Program-made: the position numbers and the translations under genes
The notes under the pieces: generated by a model
The model's database searches: none
The model's input: only the letters and a program-made list of their open reading frames with translations
What the model was told of the DNA's origin: nothing
Assembly: GCA_017613275.1 (NCBI GenBank)
Contig: JAGAED010000016.1
Location: 17,891 to 81,890, forward strand
Direction of reading: 5' to 3'
Source: Clostridia bacterium
Lineage (GTDB): Bacteria > Bacillota > Clostridia > TANB77 > CAG-508
DNA length: 64,000 nt
Shown: one piece after another, positions 17,071 to 24,494 of the stretch
Numbering within the stretch: position 1 is the first letter of the stretch
Layout: each line of letters starts with the position of its first letter

Positions 17071-18312
17071 CTCCTGTATAGCTTTTAAAATTCCAAACTT
17101 ACCATAAGGATAAGTAAGTCCACCTTGCATATATGCAATAAATGGTTCACGAATAGGCCCATCACAACTCAATTCAATTGTAGAACCTTGTGTAAATGTT
17201 CCAGCTGCCATAATAACTTTATCTTCATATCCGCCCATATCGCCTGGTTCAGGCAATACATTAGCATCTATCGGAGAACCTTTTTGAATTCCTTGGCAGA
17301 ATTTAATAAGCTTTTCTTCTGAACCTAACGCAATTGTTTGAACAATATCTGCTCTTTTTTCATTCCATTTTGGTTCTACTGTATATCCTAATTCTTCTAA
17401 TATTGCACTTGCAAATACTGCAGTCTTAACGCTGCTTGCAACAACTGATGGTGCAAAGAATAGTCCTTTTAAAAATTGTGTATTTTGCCCTAAAGATGGT
17501 CCAATTTCTTTTCCAATTCCAGGGGATGTCAATCTTTCAGCACATAGTTCTATTAAGTCTTTTTTACCTACAATATAAGCTCCACTTGTAGCAATTCCTG
17601 CTCCCAAGTTTTTCATTAAAGACCCAACTGCAATATCTGCTCCAACTTCGATTGGCTCTCTATCTTGAACAAATTCGCCATAGCAGTTGTCTACCATTAT
17701 AATTACATTTTTATTTACTTTTCTTATTTCTTTTATAATAGCTTCAATCTTTTCTATTGTTAAACTTTTTCTTGTTGAATAGCCTCTAGACCTTTGAATT
17801 TCCACTAATTTTACATTATCTGTTGATAATCTTTCAACTATTTTTTGAGTATCAAATTCACTATTTATCAAATCAATTTCTTCATATTTAACTCCAAAAG
17901 CTTTTAATGAGCTTTTGCTTGGATTTTCTCCTAATCCTATAACTGTTTGAAGAGTATCATAAGGTGCTCCTGTAATGCTTAACATTGTATCATTTGGGCG
18001 TAATAAACCAGATAGTGTAATTGCTAACGCATGTGTTCCAGAAATAAGTTGCGCTCTAACTAAAGAATCTTCTGCTTTAAAAACTTTTGCATATATTTCT
18101 TCTATTTTATTTCTTCCAGGCTCATCGATTCCATAGCCTGTTGCTGAATTTAGGTGTGGTTCAGACAAATTGCATTCTTGAAATGCACTAATTACCTTAT
18201 AACTATTCGCTTCGCATGTTTCATCGATTTCTTTGAATTTATTATTTAGCTTTTCTTCGACATTTTTTGCTAAATCAACAAGTTTTTTATCAATTCCATA
18301 GTTTTCTAACAT
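17059..18312 (-). CDS. Methionine gamma-lyase family PLP enzyme (aluminium-resistance-protein family)
   Basis: A 417-residue PLP-fold enzyme of the Met_gamma_lyase family (PF06838). The PLP region includes SGTHALAITLSGLLRPND, VDNCYGEFV and the Lys in GSLMKNLGAGIATSGAYIVG. Members are annotated as aluminium resistance proteins or methionine gamma-lyase-like, and their true substrates are poorly known. It is a single gene with AGAGAGG upstream. Its 3' end lies inside the arm of a structured repeat element. Confidence 0.9.
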   Translation of the reverse strand: MLENYGIDKKLVDLAKNVEEKLNNKFKEIDETCEANSYKVISAFQECNLSEPHLNSATGYGIDEPGRNKIEEIYAKVFKAEDSLVRAQLISGTHALAITLSGLLRPNDTMLSITGAPYDTLQTVIGLGENPSKSSLKAFGVKYEEIDLINSEFDTQKIVERLSTDNVKLVEIQRSRGYSTRKSLTIEKIEAIIKEIRKVNKNVIIMVDNCYGEFVQDREPIEVGADIAVGSLMKNLGAGIATSGAYIVGKKDLIELCAERLTSPGIGKEIGPSLGQNTQFLKGLFFAPSVVASSVKTAVFASAILEELGYTVEPKWNEKRADIVQTIALGSEEKLIKFCQGIQKGSPIDANVLPEPGDMGGYEDKVIMAAGTFTQGSTIELSCDGPIREPFIAYMQGGLTYPYGKFGILKAIQEVGK

Positions 18313-18380
18313 TTTTATACCTCTCTTTTCACTAATACCAATATTTTACTACATTTTTAGAGTTTTTGCAACATACAAGT

Positions 18381-18414
18381 AAATGGACTTGTACTAAAAG
18401 CACAAGCCCATTTT
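18381..18414 (-). terminator. Terminator of the 18420-18833 gene
   Basis: AAATGGACTTGT (18381-18392) pairs with ACAAGCCCATTT (18402-18413) with one mismatch. Confidence 0.65.
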
Positions 18415-18419
18415 AGTGG

Positions 18420-18833
18420 TCAATTATTATTTTTTTGGTTTTGTTCTTCTGATTTGTCTGATAAAATCAATGAAGATGCACAATATAATGGTCTATCATC
18501 ATCAAATACTTCTTCATCTTTTTTTATAAGCATTCCCATCTTATAAACATATTTTGATTCCTCTTTTGGTGTCTTTAGTATATCTATTAACGATATTACT
18601 CTAACAAACACTAATATAGCATATACACCCGAAAACATGTAATATATCCACACATTTTCTGGTTTTATGTAAATAGCTATTATACTCCAACCGCAACAAA
18701 GAATCCCCCCTGTTATGATAGATAGTACTGTCCAAAACTTTGACATATAAGATTTTTTCCGATTTACTGTTATTACATAAATGTCTGTAATCGAAGCAAA
18801 ACAACATATTCCAAGTATAATTGCCTGAACCAT
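18420..18833 (-). CDS. Four-TM membrane protein, function unknown
   Basis: A 137-residue protein with hydrophobic segments at about residues 3-22, 32-50, 58-66 and 68-88, then a charged cytoplasmic tail of about 45 residues ending in Asn. I recognise no family. AAGGAGG lies seven bases before the ATG. It stands alone upstream of the rpsR terminator and reads in the same direction. Confidence 0.7.
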   Translation of the reverse strand: MVQAIILGICCFASITDIYVITVNRKKSYMSKFWTVLSIITGGILCCGWSIIAIYIKPENVWIYYMFSGVYAILVFVRVISLIDILKTPKEESKYVYKMGMLIKKDEEVFDDDRPLYCASSLILSDKSEEQNQKNNN

Positions 18834-18944
18834 ATTCTTTTAACCTCCTTAAAAAGTTTAAGGGGTATTGATTTGTCATTGACCAAAACAAATCTTATGC
18901 GTATGAATAATTATATTATATCAAATTTCACCTTAAAATGCAAC

Positions 18945-18971
18945 AAAAGCCGCTGAAATTCAGCGGCTTTT
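18945..18971 (-). terminator. Terminator of the rpsF-ssb-rpsR operon
   Basis: AAAAGCCGCTGA (18945-18956) pairs with TCAGCGGCTTTT (18960-18971), a strong GC-rich stem 21 bases after the rpsR stop. Confidence 0.88.
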
Positions 18972-18992
18972 GATTTGTGTATTTTCGAAAAA

Positions 18993-19274
18993 TTAATTTT
19001 GTGCATATGGTAATATAGCAATATGTCTAGCTCTTTTGATTGCTGTTGTGATATCTCTTTGATGTTTAGCACAAGCTCCAGTATTTCTTCTTGGTAAGAT
19101 TTTTCCTCTTTCATTGATGAATTTTCTTAATTGTTCTGGATTTTTGTAGTCTAAAACATAATTTTTATCACTGCACATTACGCATACTTTTTTTCTTTGT
19201 TTTCTGAATTTTGGATTGTAATCCTCATCATAATTTTTATTATTATTTCTTTTATTTTGTTTTTTGTCTGCCAT
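18993..19274 (-). CDS. rpsR: 30S ribosomal protein S18
   Basis: A 93-residue protein with the S18 core [20 protein letters not shown] and [20 protein letters not shown]. The N-terminus is extended and Asn/Lys-rich. It keeps the CVMC cysteine pair, so this is the zinc-type version. It binds 16S rRNA as a heterodimer with S6. It is third in the conserved rpsF-ssb-rpsR operon. Confidence 0.97.
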   Translation of the reverse strand: MADKKQNKRNNNKNYDEDYNPKFRKQRKKVCVMCSDKNYVLDYKNPEQLRKFINERGKILPRRNTGACAKHQRDITTAIKRARHIAILPYAQN

Positions 19275-19300
19275 TTTCTATTTCCCCCCTTAACTATAAT

Positions 19301-19732
19301 CTAGAATGGTAGGTCGTCTGTACTAGAAGAAACTTCAAAATCTGATCCCATGCTTCCTGGAGCTGTTGTACCAAATGCATTTTCAAATGCAGCTGCTCCA
19401 ACTTCTCCTTCTCTTTTGCTATCTGCAAAATATGCTTCTTCTGCAACAACTTCTGTTACATAGTGTTTTGCACCTTGATCATCATCCCAAGTTCTTGTTT
19501 GAATTCTTCCAATTACTCCTACTTGTTGACCTTTCTTAAAGTATTTACTGCAAAATTCTCCTGTTTTGCTCCAAGCAACTATGTTTATAAAGTCTGCTTG
19601 TCTTTCTTCACCTTGTCTAGCAAATCTTCTATTTACTGCTAAGCTAAATGAAGCAACTAATGTATTATTTGTTTGTGTATATCTAACTTCTGGGTCTCTT
19701 GTTAATCTTCCCATCAATACTACTTTGTTCAT
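19301..19732 (-). CDS. ssb: Single-stranded DNA-binding protein
   Basis: A 143-residue protein: an OB-fold DNA-binding domain (residues 1-105, beginning MNKVVLMGRLTRDPEVRYTQ), a short flexible linker and the acidic C-terminal tip DDLPF used to recruit replication and repair partners. It acts at replication forks and in recombination. It sits between rpsF and rpsR, the usual Firmicute order. Confidence 0.97.
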   Translation of the reverse strand: MNKVVLMGRLTRDPEVRYTQTNNTLVASFSLAVNRRFARQGEERQADFINIVAWSKTGEFCSKYFKKGQQVGVIGRIQTRTWDDDQGAKHYVTEVVAEEAYFADSKREGEVGAAAFENAFGTTAPGSMGSDFEVSSSTDDLPF

Positions 19733-19816
19733 ATTCTATCACCTATCCTTACTTCAAATAAAGGCCCTTATCTTTATTTAATTTTATTTTTCTAATTTTC
19801 ATTAGACTTTATGCAA

Positions 19817-20101
19817 TTAAGCATCTAATTTAACTGTGATGAATTTTATTACTTCATCAGATATTCTGTAATTTCTTTCAAGTTCAGCAATTGTTTCTGG
19901 TTCTGCATCAAAGTTAAATTGCATATATGTAGCTTCAGTGAATTTTTTGATTGCATAAGCTAATTGTTTTTTACCTAAATTGTTTACAGATTCTACTTTT
20001 CCTGTTTTATTGATTAGTCCTGTGTATTTTTCTTCAACAGCTTTTAAACCTGCCTCATCAACTTCTGGACTAACAATGATAACACTTTCGTATTTATTCA
20101 T
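19817..20101 (-). CDS. rpsF: 30S ribosomal protein S6
   Basis: A 94-residue protein starting MNKYESVIIVSPEVDEAGLK and showing the ferredoxin-like S6 pattern. I choose ATG 20101 because GGGAGGTG lies six bases upstream; a GTG further upstream falls inside that site. S6 pairs with S18 on the small subunit. It is first in the operon, behind a leader with two hairpins. Confidence 0.95.
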   Translation of the reverse strand: MNKYESVIIVSPEVDEAGLKAVEEKYTGLINKTGKVESVNNLGKKQLAYAIKKFTEATYMQFNFDAEPETIAELERNYRISDEVIKFITVKLDA

Positions 20102-20127
20102 TATTTTCACCTCCCTTTGGATTTACA

Positions 20128-20190
20128 ACCTGCGCCTTAGAGCGCAAGTAGAGAATTTAAATAGGTATGCTCTTTAAAGCATACCTATTT
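20128..20190 (-). promoter_or_regulatory. Structured leader of the rpsF operon
   Basis: Two hairpins lie between promoter and gene. AAATAGGTATGCT with AGCATACCTATTT (20159-20190) falls near the expected RNA 5' end, and a second forms from CTTGCGC and GCGCAGG (about 20128-20149). S6:S18 autoregulation through a leader is known in other bacteria, but I cannot see the characteristic motif with confidence. Confidence 0.4.
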
Positions 20191-20215
20191 TACCACATTT
20201 ATGTTACTTTGGCAA
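20187..20215 (-). promoter_or_regulatory. rpsF operon promoter
   Basis: On the minus strand TTGCCA (20210-20215) and TAAAAT (20187-20192) are 17 bases apart, with a TG extension before the -10. Confidence 0.7.
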
Positions 20216-20237
20216 GCATTTTTATGAATTTTTTAAT

Positions 20238-21167
20238 CTATTTTACACAATTTTCAAGTAATTCTATTTTTATTTTCTTTGAAGTGTCAATTTTTGCTTT
20301 TATGCCTATTGGAATTACTGTTTTTGTTTCTATATGCCCAAAATTATTTGACTTTATAATTGGGAAATTATATTCATCTCCAATAACATCTTTTACAATT
20401 TGCTCTAATGCTATTCCCATGCTATTTTCATAATTCCCAATCCAAATGCCTTTTATTTTATCAAATACACCATTTTGTTTCATAAAATATAGAGAATTGC
20501 TAACAACCTCTGGTGGTGATTCAAATCCTAATTCTTCTATAAATAATAGTTTATCTTCAAAATCAACTGAATATTTTCCAGCTGTAACTCCTTTGGTTAG
20601 AAAAATATTACCACCAATTAATTCGCCTTCTGCAACACCTTCTTGAATTGTAAGGTATTTGTCATTCTCAGATATTCCGAATTCTAGACTTCCATCTACA
20701 AATCTTTTAATTGCTTCTTTATAACTAAAATCAGTTTCATCTGTTGCAATTGTTTTAAAATTTGTAGCGCTAAATGTTACTAAACCAGTTTTAGCGGCAA
20801 TCATATTTGTTATAGACGTTATATCACTATAGCCACAAATTATTTTAGGATTTTCTCTTATTAAGTCATAATCCAAATATTCAAACACTGAATTTGAATT
20901 ATTTCCACCTTTTGCACACCATATCATTTTTACTTCTTTATCTGCAAACATTGCATTTATGTCCTCTGCCTTTTCTTTCGCAGTTGCTGAATATCCACAT
21001 GTATTGCTGAATAAATTCTTGGCAAATTTTACTTTGAATCCTTCTTTTTCAACCATTTCTTTGGCTTTTTTTACTTCTTCTATCTTTTCACCAACTATTG
21101 GATCAGATGGTGCAATTACCCCTATTGTATCTCCTTTATTTAATTTTGCAGGAATTATCTTTTCCAT
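20238..21167 (-). CDS. LD-carboxypeptidase (S66 family)
   Basis: A 309-residue protein beginning MEKIIPAKLNKGDTIGVIAP. The S66 nucleophile region is WCAKGGNNSNSVFEYLDYDL, followed by ICGYSDITSI, with Glu and His regions later. Members cut LD-bonds in muropeptides or microcin-like substrates in the cytoplasm. No signal peptide is visible. The start at 21167 follows AAGGAGG; an upstream extension of 17 codons lacks a site. Confidence 0.88.
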   Translation of the reverse strand: MEKIIPAKLNKGDTIGVIAPSDPIVGEKIEEVKKAKEMVEKEGFKVKFAKNLFSNTCGYSATAKEKAEDINAMFADKEVKMIWCAKGGNNSNSVFEYLDYDLIRENPKIICGYSDITSITNMIAAKTGLVTFSATNFKTIATDETDFSYKEAIKRFVDGSLEFGISENDKYLTIQEGVAEGELIGGNIFLTKGVTAGKYSVDFEDKLLFIEELGFESPPEVVSNSLYFMKQNGVFDKIKGIWIGNYENSMGIALEQIVKDVIGDEYNFPIIKSNNFGHIETKTVIPIGIKAKIDTSKKIKIELLENCVK

Positions 21168-21225
21168 AAACTTGCCTCCTTTTGTATATAAAATATCATA
21201 TTTTGTTGTTTTGTTCAAGGGAAAT

Positions 21226-21254
21226 CTTTAAGGTGCCAAAATGGAACCTTAAAG
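21226..21254 (-). repeat. Hairpin 1 of a tandem pair
   Basis: CTTTAAGGT (21226-21234) and CC pair with GG and ACCTTAAAG (21246-21254). The arms match those of a palindrome inside the neighbouring ORF6N gene at 22131-22159. Confidence 0.6.
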
Positions 21255-21289
21255 AAAACTTGAGGTCACAATTTGTGACCTCAAGTTTT
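21255..21289 (-). terminator. Hairpin 2, terminator of the ORF6N unit
   Basis: AAAACTTGAGGTCACA (21255-21270) pairs perfectly with TGTGACCTCAAGTTTT (21274-21289), directly after the small-ORF stop. Confidence 0.8.
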
Positions 21290-21436
21290 TTATTCTCCCC
21301 ATAATACTCTTTCTGCATGCTTTTTCATTTCTTCGTGTGTATAAAATTTTGTATTTTTATCCTGCGCCTCTTCTTCTGCATTTTTTAATTCATTTTCTAT
21401 ATTATTCAAATCACATACTATTTTTATATTATTCAT
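21290..21436 (-). CDS. Small antitoxin-like ORF downstream of the ORF6N gene
   Basis: A 48-residue acidic protein, MNNIKIVCDLNNIENELKNA then KFYTHEEMKKHAERVLWGE. The ATG has GAGGTGAG five bases upstream and lies 19 bases after the ORF6N stop, so it is probably cotranscribed. The acidic middle and YTHEEM tail resemble the C-terminal ends of RelB-type antitoxins, but the DNA-binding half is absent and no toxin lies beside it. It could be a remnant or a small partner protein. Confidence 0.5.
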   Translation of the reverse strand: MNNIKIVCDLNNIENELKNAEEEAQDKNTKFYTHEEMKKHAERVLWGE

Positions 21437-21455
21437 TATTTTCTCACCTCAATAA

Positions 21456-22391
21456 TTATTGTATACTTCCAATCATTCTAATTCTATTTGTAAAATTCTC
21501 TATTATCTCTGTATCTTCAATTTTGTTAATTCCAAAGCATTTATTTCCCAAATCTTTTATAGAAGCTCCACAATGATATAATTCTTTGTTGTCAATTACA
21601 ATAAATCTATCATGAAACTTATTTGTTTTTGCCACCTTCAATGTAGGATATTCTTTATTGAATTTTTGTATATCTATATTTTGTATATTACTTTTATTTG
21701 ATGTTAATATAACAACTTCAACATCTTTATTTTTCTTTGATAGCATTTTTAATATACTATCATCTATATAATTATCAATTATTAGAATTTTACTCTTTGC
21801 TTTTTTTATGATATCTACAATTAAACTGTAACTATCCCATATTTGACCTTGAAAGAATATTTTTTGTTTAATATCTTCTTCATTTTGAAACATATTAAAT
21901 AATTGTTTTATATTTTTTTCATTTTCTAATTGCTTATATTCTAATGTTGTTAGCCTTTCAAATAATTGACCATTATTGTACAAAAACTTTCTCATTTCAA
22001 CAAATGCATTCATAATATTTATACTAACTTGAATTGCTATATTATTTTTTAATAATCCCGAAAGCATTGCAATACCTTGTTCTGTAAAAGCATAAGGCAA
22101 ATATTTTCTATGCTGTCCTCTTCCATTATTCTTTAAGGTCGCAATTTGCGACCTTAAAGAATTAAATTCTTCTTCAGTTAATTGAAAACAAAATTCCTGT
22201 GGAAATCTAGCATTATTTCTATTTACTGTTTCATTTATTCGTTTAGTAGGATAATGATATAGTCTTGCCACATCACTATCTATTATCACTTGTTTTTCTC
22301 TTATTGTATATATCATACTCTTTATATCAACATCAGTATCTAAATACTCTATAAAATTATTATTTTCTACTTTTTGTAATTCTTTTTCCAT
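21456..22391 (-). CDS. ORF6N-domain DNA-binding protein with PLD-like C-terminus
   Basis: A 311-residue protein. The N-terminal ORF6N domain (about residues 25-115) shows IREKQVIIDSDVARLYHYPT and YLPYAFTEQGIAMLSGLL, a DNA-binding module common in phage antirepressors and accessory chromosomal genes. The C-terminal half (about residues 190-305) has the fold pattern of a phospholipase-D-like domain, but the HxK motif is reduced to HDRFIVIDNKELYHCGAS. Function is unknown. It is preceded by a TTGACT-17-TACTAT promoter. Confidence 0.85.
   Translation of the reverse strand: MEKELQKVENNNFIEYLDTDVDIKSMIYTIREKQVIIDSDVARLYHYPTKRINETVNRNNARFPQEFCFQLTEEEFNSLRSQIATLKNNGRGQHRKYLPYAFTEQGIAMLSGLLKNNIAIQVSINIMNAFVEMRKFLYNNGQLFERLTTLEYKQLENEKNIKQLFNMFQNEEDIKQKIFFQGQIWDSYSLIVDIIKKAKSKILIIDNYIDDSILKMLSKKNKDVEVVILTSNKSNIQNIDIQKFNKEYPTLKVAKTNKFHDRFIVIDNKELYHCGASIKDLGNKCFGINKIEDTEIIENFTNRIRMIGSIQ
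22131..22159. repeat. Perfect 29-bp palindrome inside the ORF6N gene
   Basis: CTTTAAGGTCGCAA, a central T, then TTGCGACCTTAAAG. It encodes part of LRSQIATLK, yet its halves match the two hairpins at 21226-21289 (CTTTAAGGT arms; GGTC-R-CAATTTG core). Confidence 0.8.
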
Positions 22392-22436
22392 AATATCAAC
22401 ATCCTTCGTATAAATATTTGTTTCATGAACAATTGT

Positions 22437-22465
22437 ATAGTATCATGATAATTCTTAATAGTCAA
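22437..22465 (-). promoter_or_regulatory. Promoter of the ORF6N unit
   Basis: On the minus strand TTGACT (22460-22465) and TACTAT (22437-22442) are 17 bases apart. A short inverted repeat, AATAGT/ACTATT, covers the -35. Confidence 0.7.
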
Positions 22466-22490
22466 CTATTTAGTTAAAATTTATTAAAAT

Positions 22491-22542
22491 AAAAAAATGA
22501 ATTGAACTTTGGTATTTTAATTTCAAAATTCAATTCATTTTT
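22491..22542 (-). terminator. Terminator of the XRE gene
   Basis: AAAAATGAATTGAA and TTCAATTCATTTTT pair across a loop. The right arm overlaps the stop codon of the XRE gene. Confidence 0.7.
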
Positions 22543-22771
22543 CTATTTGAACATATTCAATTATATCTGTAATAGTGCAGTTTAGGTAATCACAAAGTCT
22601 TGCTACTACGAAGATATCAAATCTTACTAATTCCCCTGTCATCATTCTTTTTAAAACTTTAAAATCTGTATTTGTATCTCTCATCAATTTATTTATACTA
22701 ATTTTTTTGGCTTTTAAAACATCTTCAAGTTTAAATAAATACTCCCCTTCTTCAATCTTTAATCTAACCAT
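22535..22771 (-). CDS. XRE-type helix-turn-helix regulator
   Basis: A 78-residue protein consisting of one Cro/C1-type domain: KLEDVLKAKKISINKLMRDT, then FDIFVVARLCDYLNCTITDI. This compact form (YozG/YdaS-like) is common near mobile or surface genes. It is divergent from the prepilin-like gene, and an inverted repeat in that gene's promoter spacer is a natural operator for it. The stop is TGA. Confidence 0.88.
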   Translation of the reverse strand: MVRLKIEEGEYLFKLEDVLKAKKISINKLMRDTNTDFKVLKRMMTGELVRFDIFVVARLCDYLNCTITDIIEYVQIEK

Positions 22772-22827
22772 AATTAGCTCCTAAACTTATAACTTTATTT
22801 ATTTAATTATAAATTTTTATTTGCTAC

Positions 22828-22856
22828 TTGACTATTGGTTGTGTAACCAATATAAT
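22828..22856 (+). promoter_or_regulatory. Prepilin-gene promoter with embedded operator
   Basis: TTGACT (22828-22833) and TATAAT (22851-22856) with a 17-base spacer. The spacer is almost wholly a perfect inverted repeat, ATTGGTT-GTGT-AACCAAT (22834-22851). A repressor bound there would block RNA polymerase. The divergent XRE protein is the obvious candidate. Confidence 0.75.
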
Positions 22857-22913
22857 TGAATTATAATTTTGATGAAAACATTCAAAAGAAAAAATTGAAG
22901 GAGGAAACATATT

Positions 22914-24444
22914 ATGAAAAAATCACTAAATCGTAGTATTTATGAACACTTTAGCTTTTATAAAAAAAGCAAAACAAACAATACTGGTATTACACTAATA
23001 GCACTTGTGATTACGATTATTGTTCTGCTAATTTTAGCACGGAATTACAATTAGTGCTTTAACTGGAAGTGACTCTGCACCTGCAAAAGCAAATGAAGCA
23101 GAGCAAAAAAATGATATTGGTTCAGCAAAAGACCAAATTGCCGTAGCAGCAATAAATGCTAAAACAGATGCGTATGAAACTGCTTATGTAGGAAATGAAG
23201 TAACAGCAGAAAATGCTTCTACAACTGTTGGGCAATCTGTAATTGATGCAGTATTACCTTTTAATGGAACAAATTCCGGAAAAGCTTCAATTGAAGTAAC
23301 ACAAGCTATAACAAATAATGTAAAAGGAAATGCTTCAATCTCAATCACTACAAGAGACTTTGTAGTAGATGGAACAATTACACTTCAAGACGGAATTTTA
23401 ACTTGGGGAGCAATTGAGCCAAATATACCAAGCATAACAATAACAAATCCTCCAAAAACTATAGGAATTGGAAAAAGCACAACACTAACAACACAAATAA
23501 AAAGAGTAACACCAACTCCAACAATTACTTGGACAAGCAGCAGCAACTCACTTGCAACAGTAACTGCTGAAGGAAAGGCAAATGGCATTGCAGCAGGAGA
23601 TGTAATAATAACAGCAAAGATAACTGTTGATGGAGTAGATTATTTAGATAATTGTAGTATAACAATAAAAGAAGAAAAATTTTTAGGTGATGCAAGACAA
23701 GCAGACAAATATGGATACAAGGTAACAGGATATGATGCCAAACTAACAGAAGTAGGATGTTGGAGATTATTCTATCAAGATGATGACAATACATATTTAA
23801 TAGCCAATATACCACAAGGTTCTTATACACCAAGTGACTATTATGCTGCAAGTGAAGAAACAAGATATACAACAGGAGGAAGCGTAAGTGAAGTAGGAAA
23901 AAATTTAAACGAAAAATATTATAAAGCATATCCAACAAAATTTACATTAGGAGAAACGCCAAAAAATATGAGAGCAGTAGCATGGATGACAGATACAAGT
24001 AACACATTATGGAGTCAATATGTAACAGGAAATGCAAGCTGGGCAATAGCAAGTCCAACAATAGAATTATTTGTAGAATCATATAATGCAGTAAAAGAAG
24101 ATATAGATGCAAAGAGAAAAGCAGGAACGACAACTGAAGCAGCAAGAACAGAAATTACAGCAACATTAACTTCATATGGATATTCTTCGGGACAAAGCGG
24201 ATTAGATGTAAACTATAACCATGGAATATATAATTATGCAACAAGCGGAGATGAATGGTGGCTTGCTTCGCCTAGGTCTAATGATACCTCTGGTTGCCTT
24301 TTTGTGAAAGGTATCAACAGTTGCGTGGCTGGTACCAATATTACTAATCAGCGTACGAATGCAGTTCGCCCAATAGTTTGTATTCCAACAACTACATTCA
24401 ATGCAGCAGTTGCATCTGGAACATATACATTAACAGATGAATAA
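22914..24444 (+). CDS. Prepilin-like surface protein with Ig-like and DUF6273-like domains, needs a +1 frameshift
   Basis: The start at 22914 follows GAAGGAGG. The first 42 codons give a type IV prepilin N-terminus (TGITLIALVITIIVLLILA). Codon 43 is CGG (23040-23042), and this frame then ends at TAG 23052-23054. Skipping C23040 continues GITISALTGSDSAPAKANEA and runs open to 24444, giving about 509 residues. The long part has a BIG2-type Ig domain (near ITWTSSSNSLATVTAEGKAN) and a C-terminal DUF6273/C-type-lectin-like domain (DEWWLASPRSNDTSGC to NAVRPIVCIP). No ATG occurs in the second frame before 23968, so independent expression is unlikely. Expected location: membrane or pilus-like surface structure. 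Confidence 0.8.
23037..23043 (+). other. Putative +1 frameshift site at CGG (prepilin gene)
   Basis: The sequence is GCA-CGG-A in the 0 frame. Reading GCA then GGA (skipping C23040) joins the conserved prepilin helix LILA to GITI. The same C-before-GGA arrangement occurs at 57696. Confidence 0.6.
24256..24373 (+). other. Variable-region-like patch with alien codon use
   Basis: From TGGTGGCTT to GTTCGCCCA the gene switches to codons such as GGT (3 of 3 Gly), CCT, AGG, GTG, TGC, CGT and ACG, while the flanks use GGA, CCA, AGA and ACA. The patch is 118 bp and covers the lectin-like core, ending in AVRP. This fits a diversity-generating retroelement variable region or a recombining cassette. No reverse transcriptase or template repeat is in the window. 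Confidence 0.4.
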
Positions 24445-24453
24445 AACTTTAAC

Positions 24454-24487
24454 AAAAAATGAATTTGCGAATGCAAATTCATTTTTT
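24454..24487. terminator. Bidirectional terminator between the prepilin gene and smc
   Basis: AAAAAATGAATTTGC (24454-24468) pairs with GCAAATTCATTTTTT (24473-24487) across GAAT. Confidence 0.9.
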
Positions 24488-24494
24488 GGTTATA

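Noticed and set aside
21290..24444. Prophage fragment around the ORF6N and XRE genes
   Set aside because: No integrase, structural or lysis genes and no att-like repeats are visible; ORF6N and XRE domains also occur in non-phage accessory loci.
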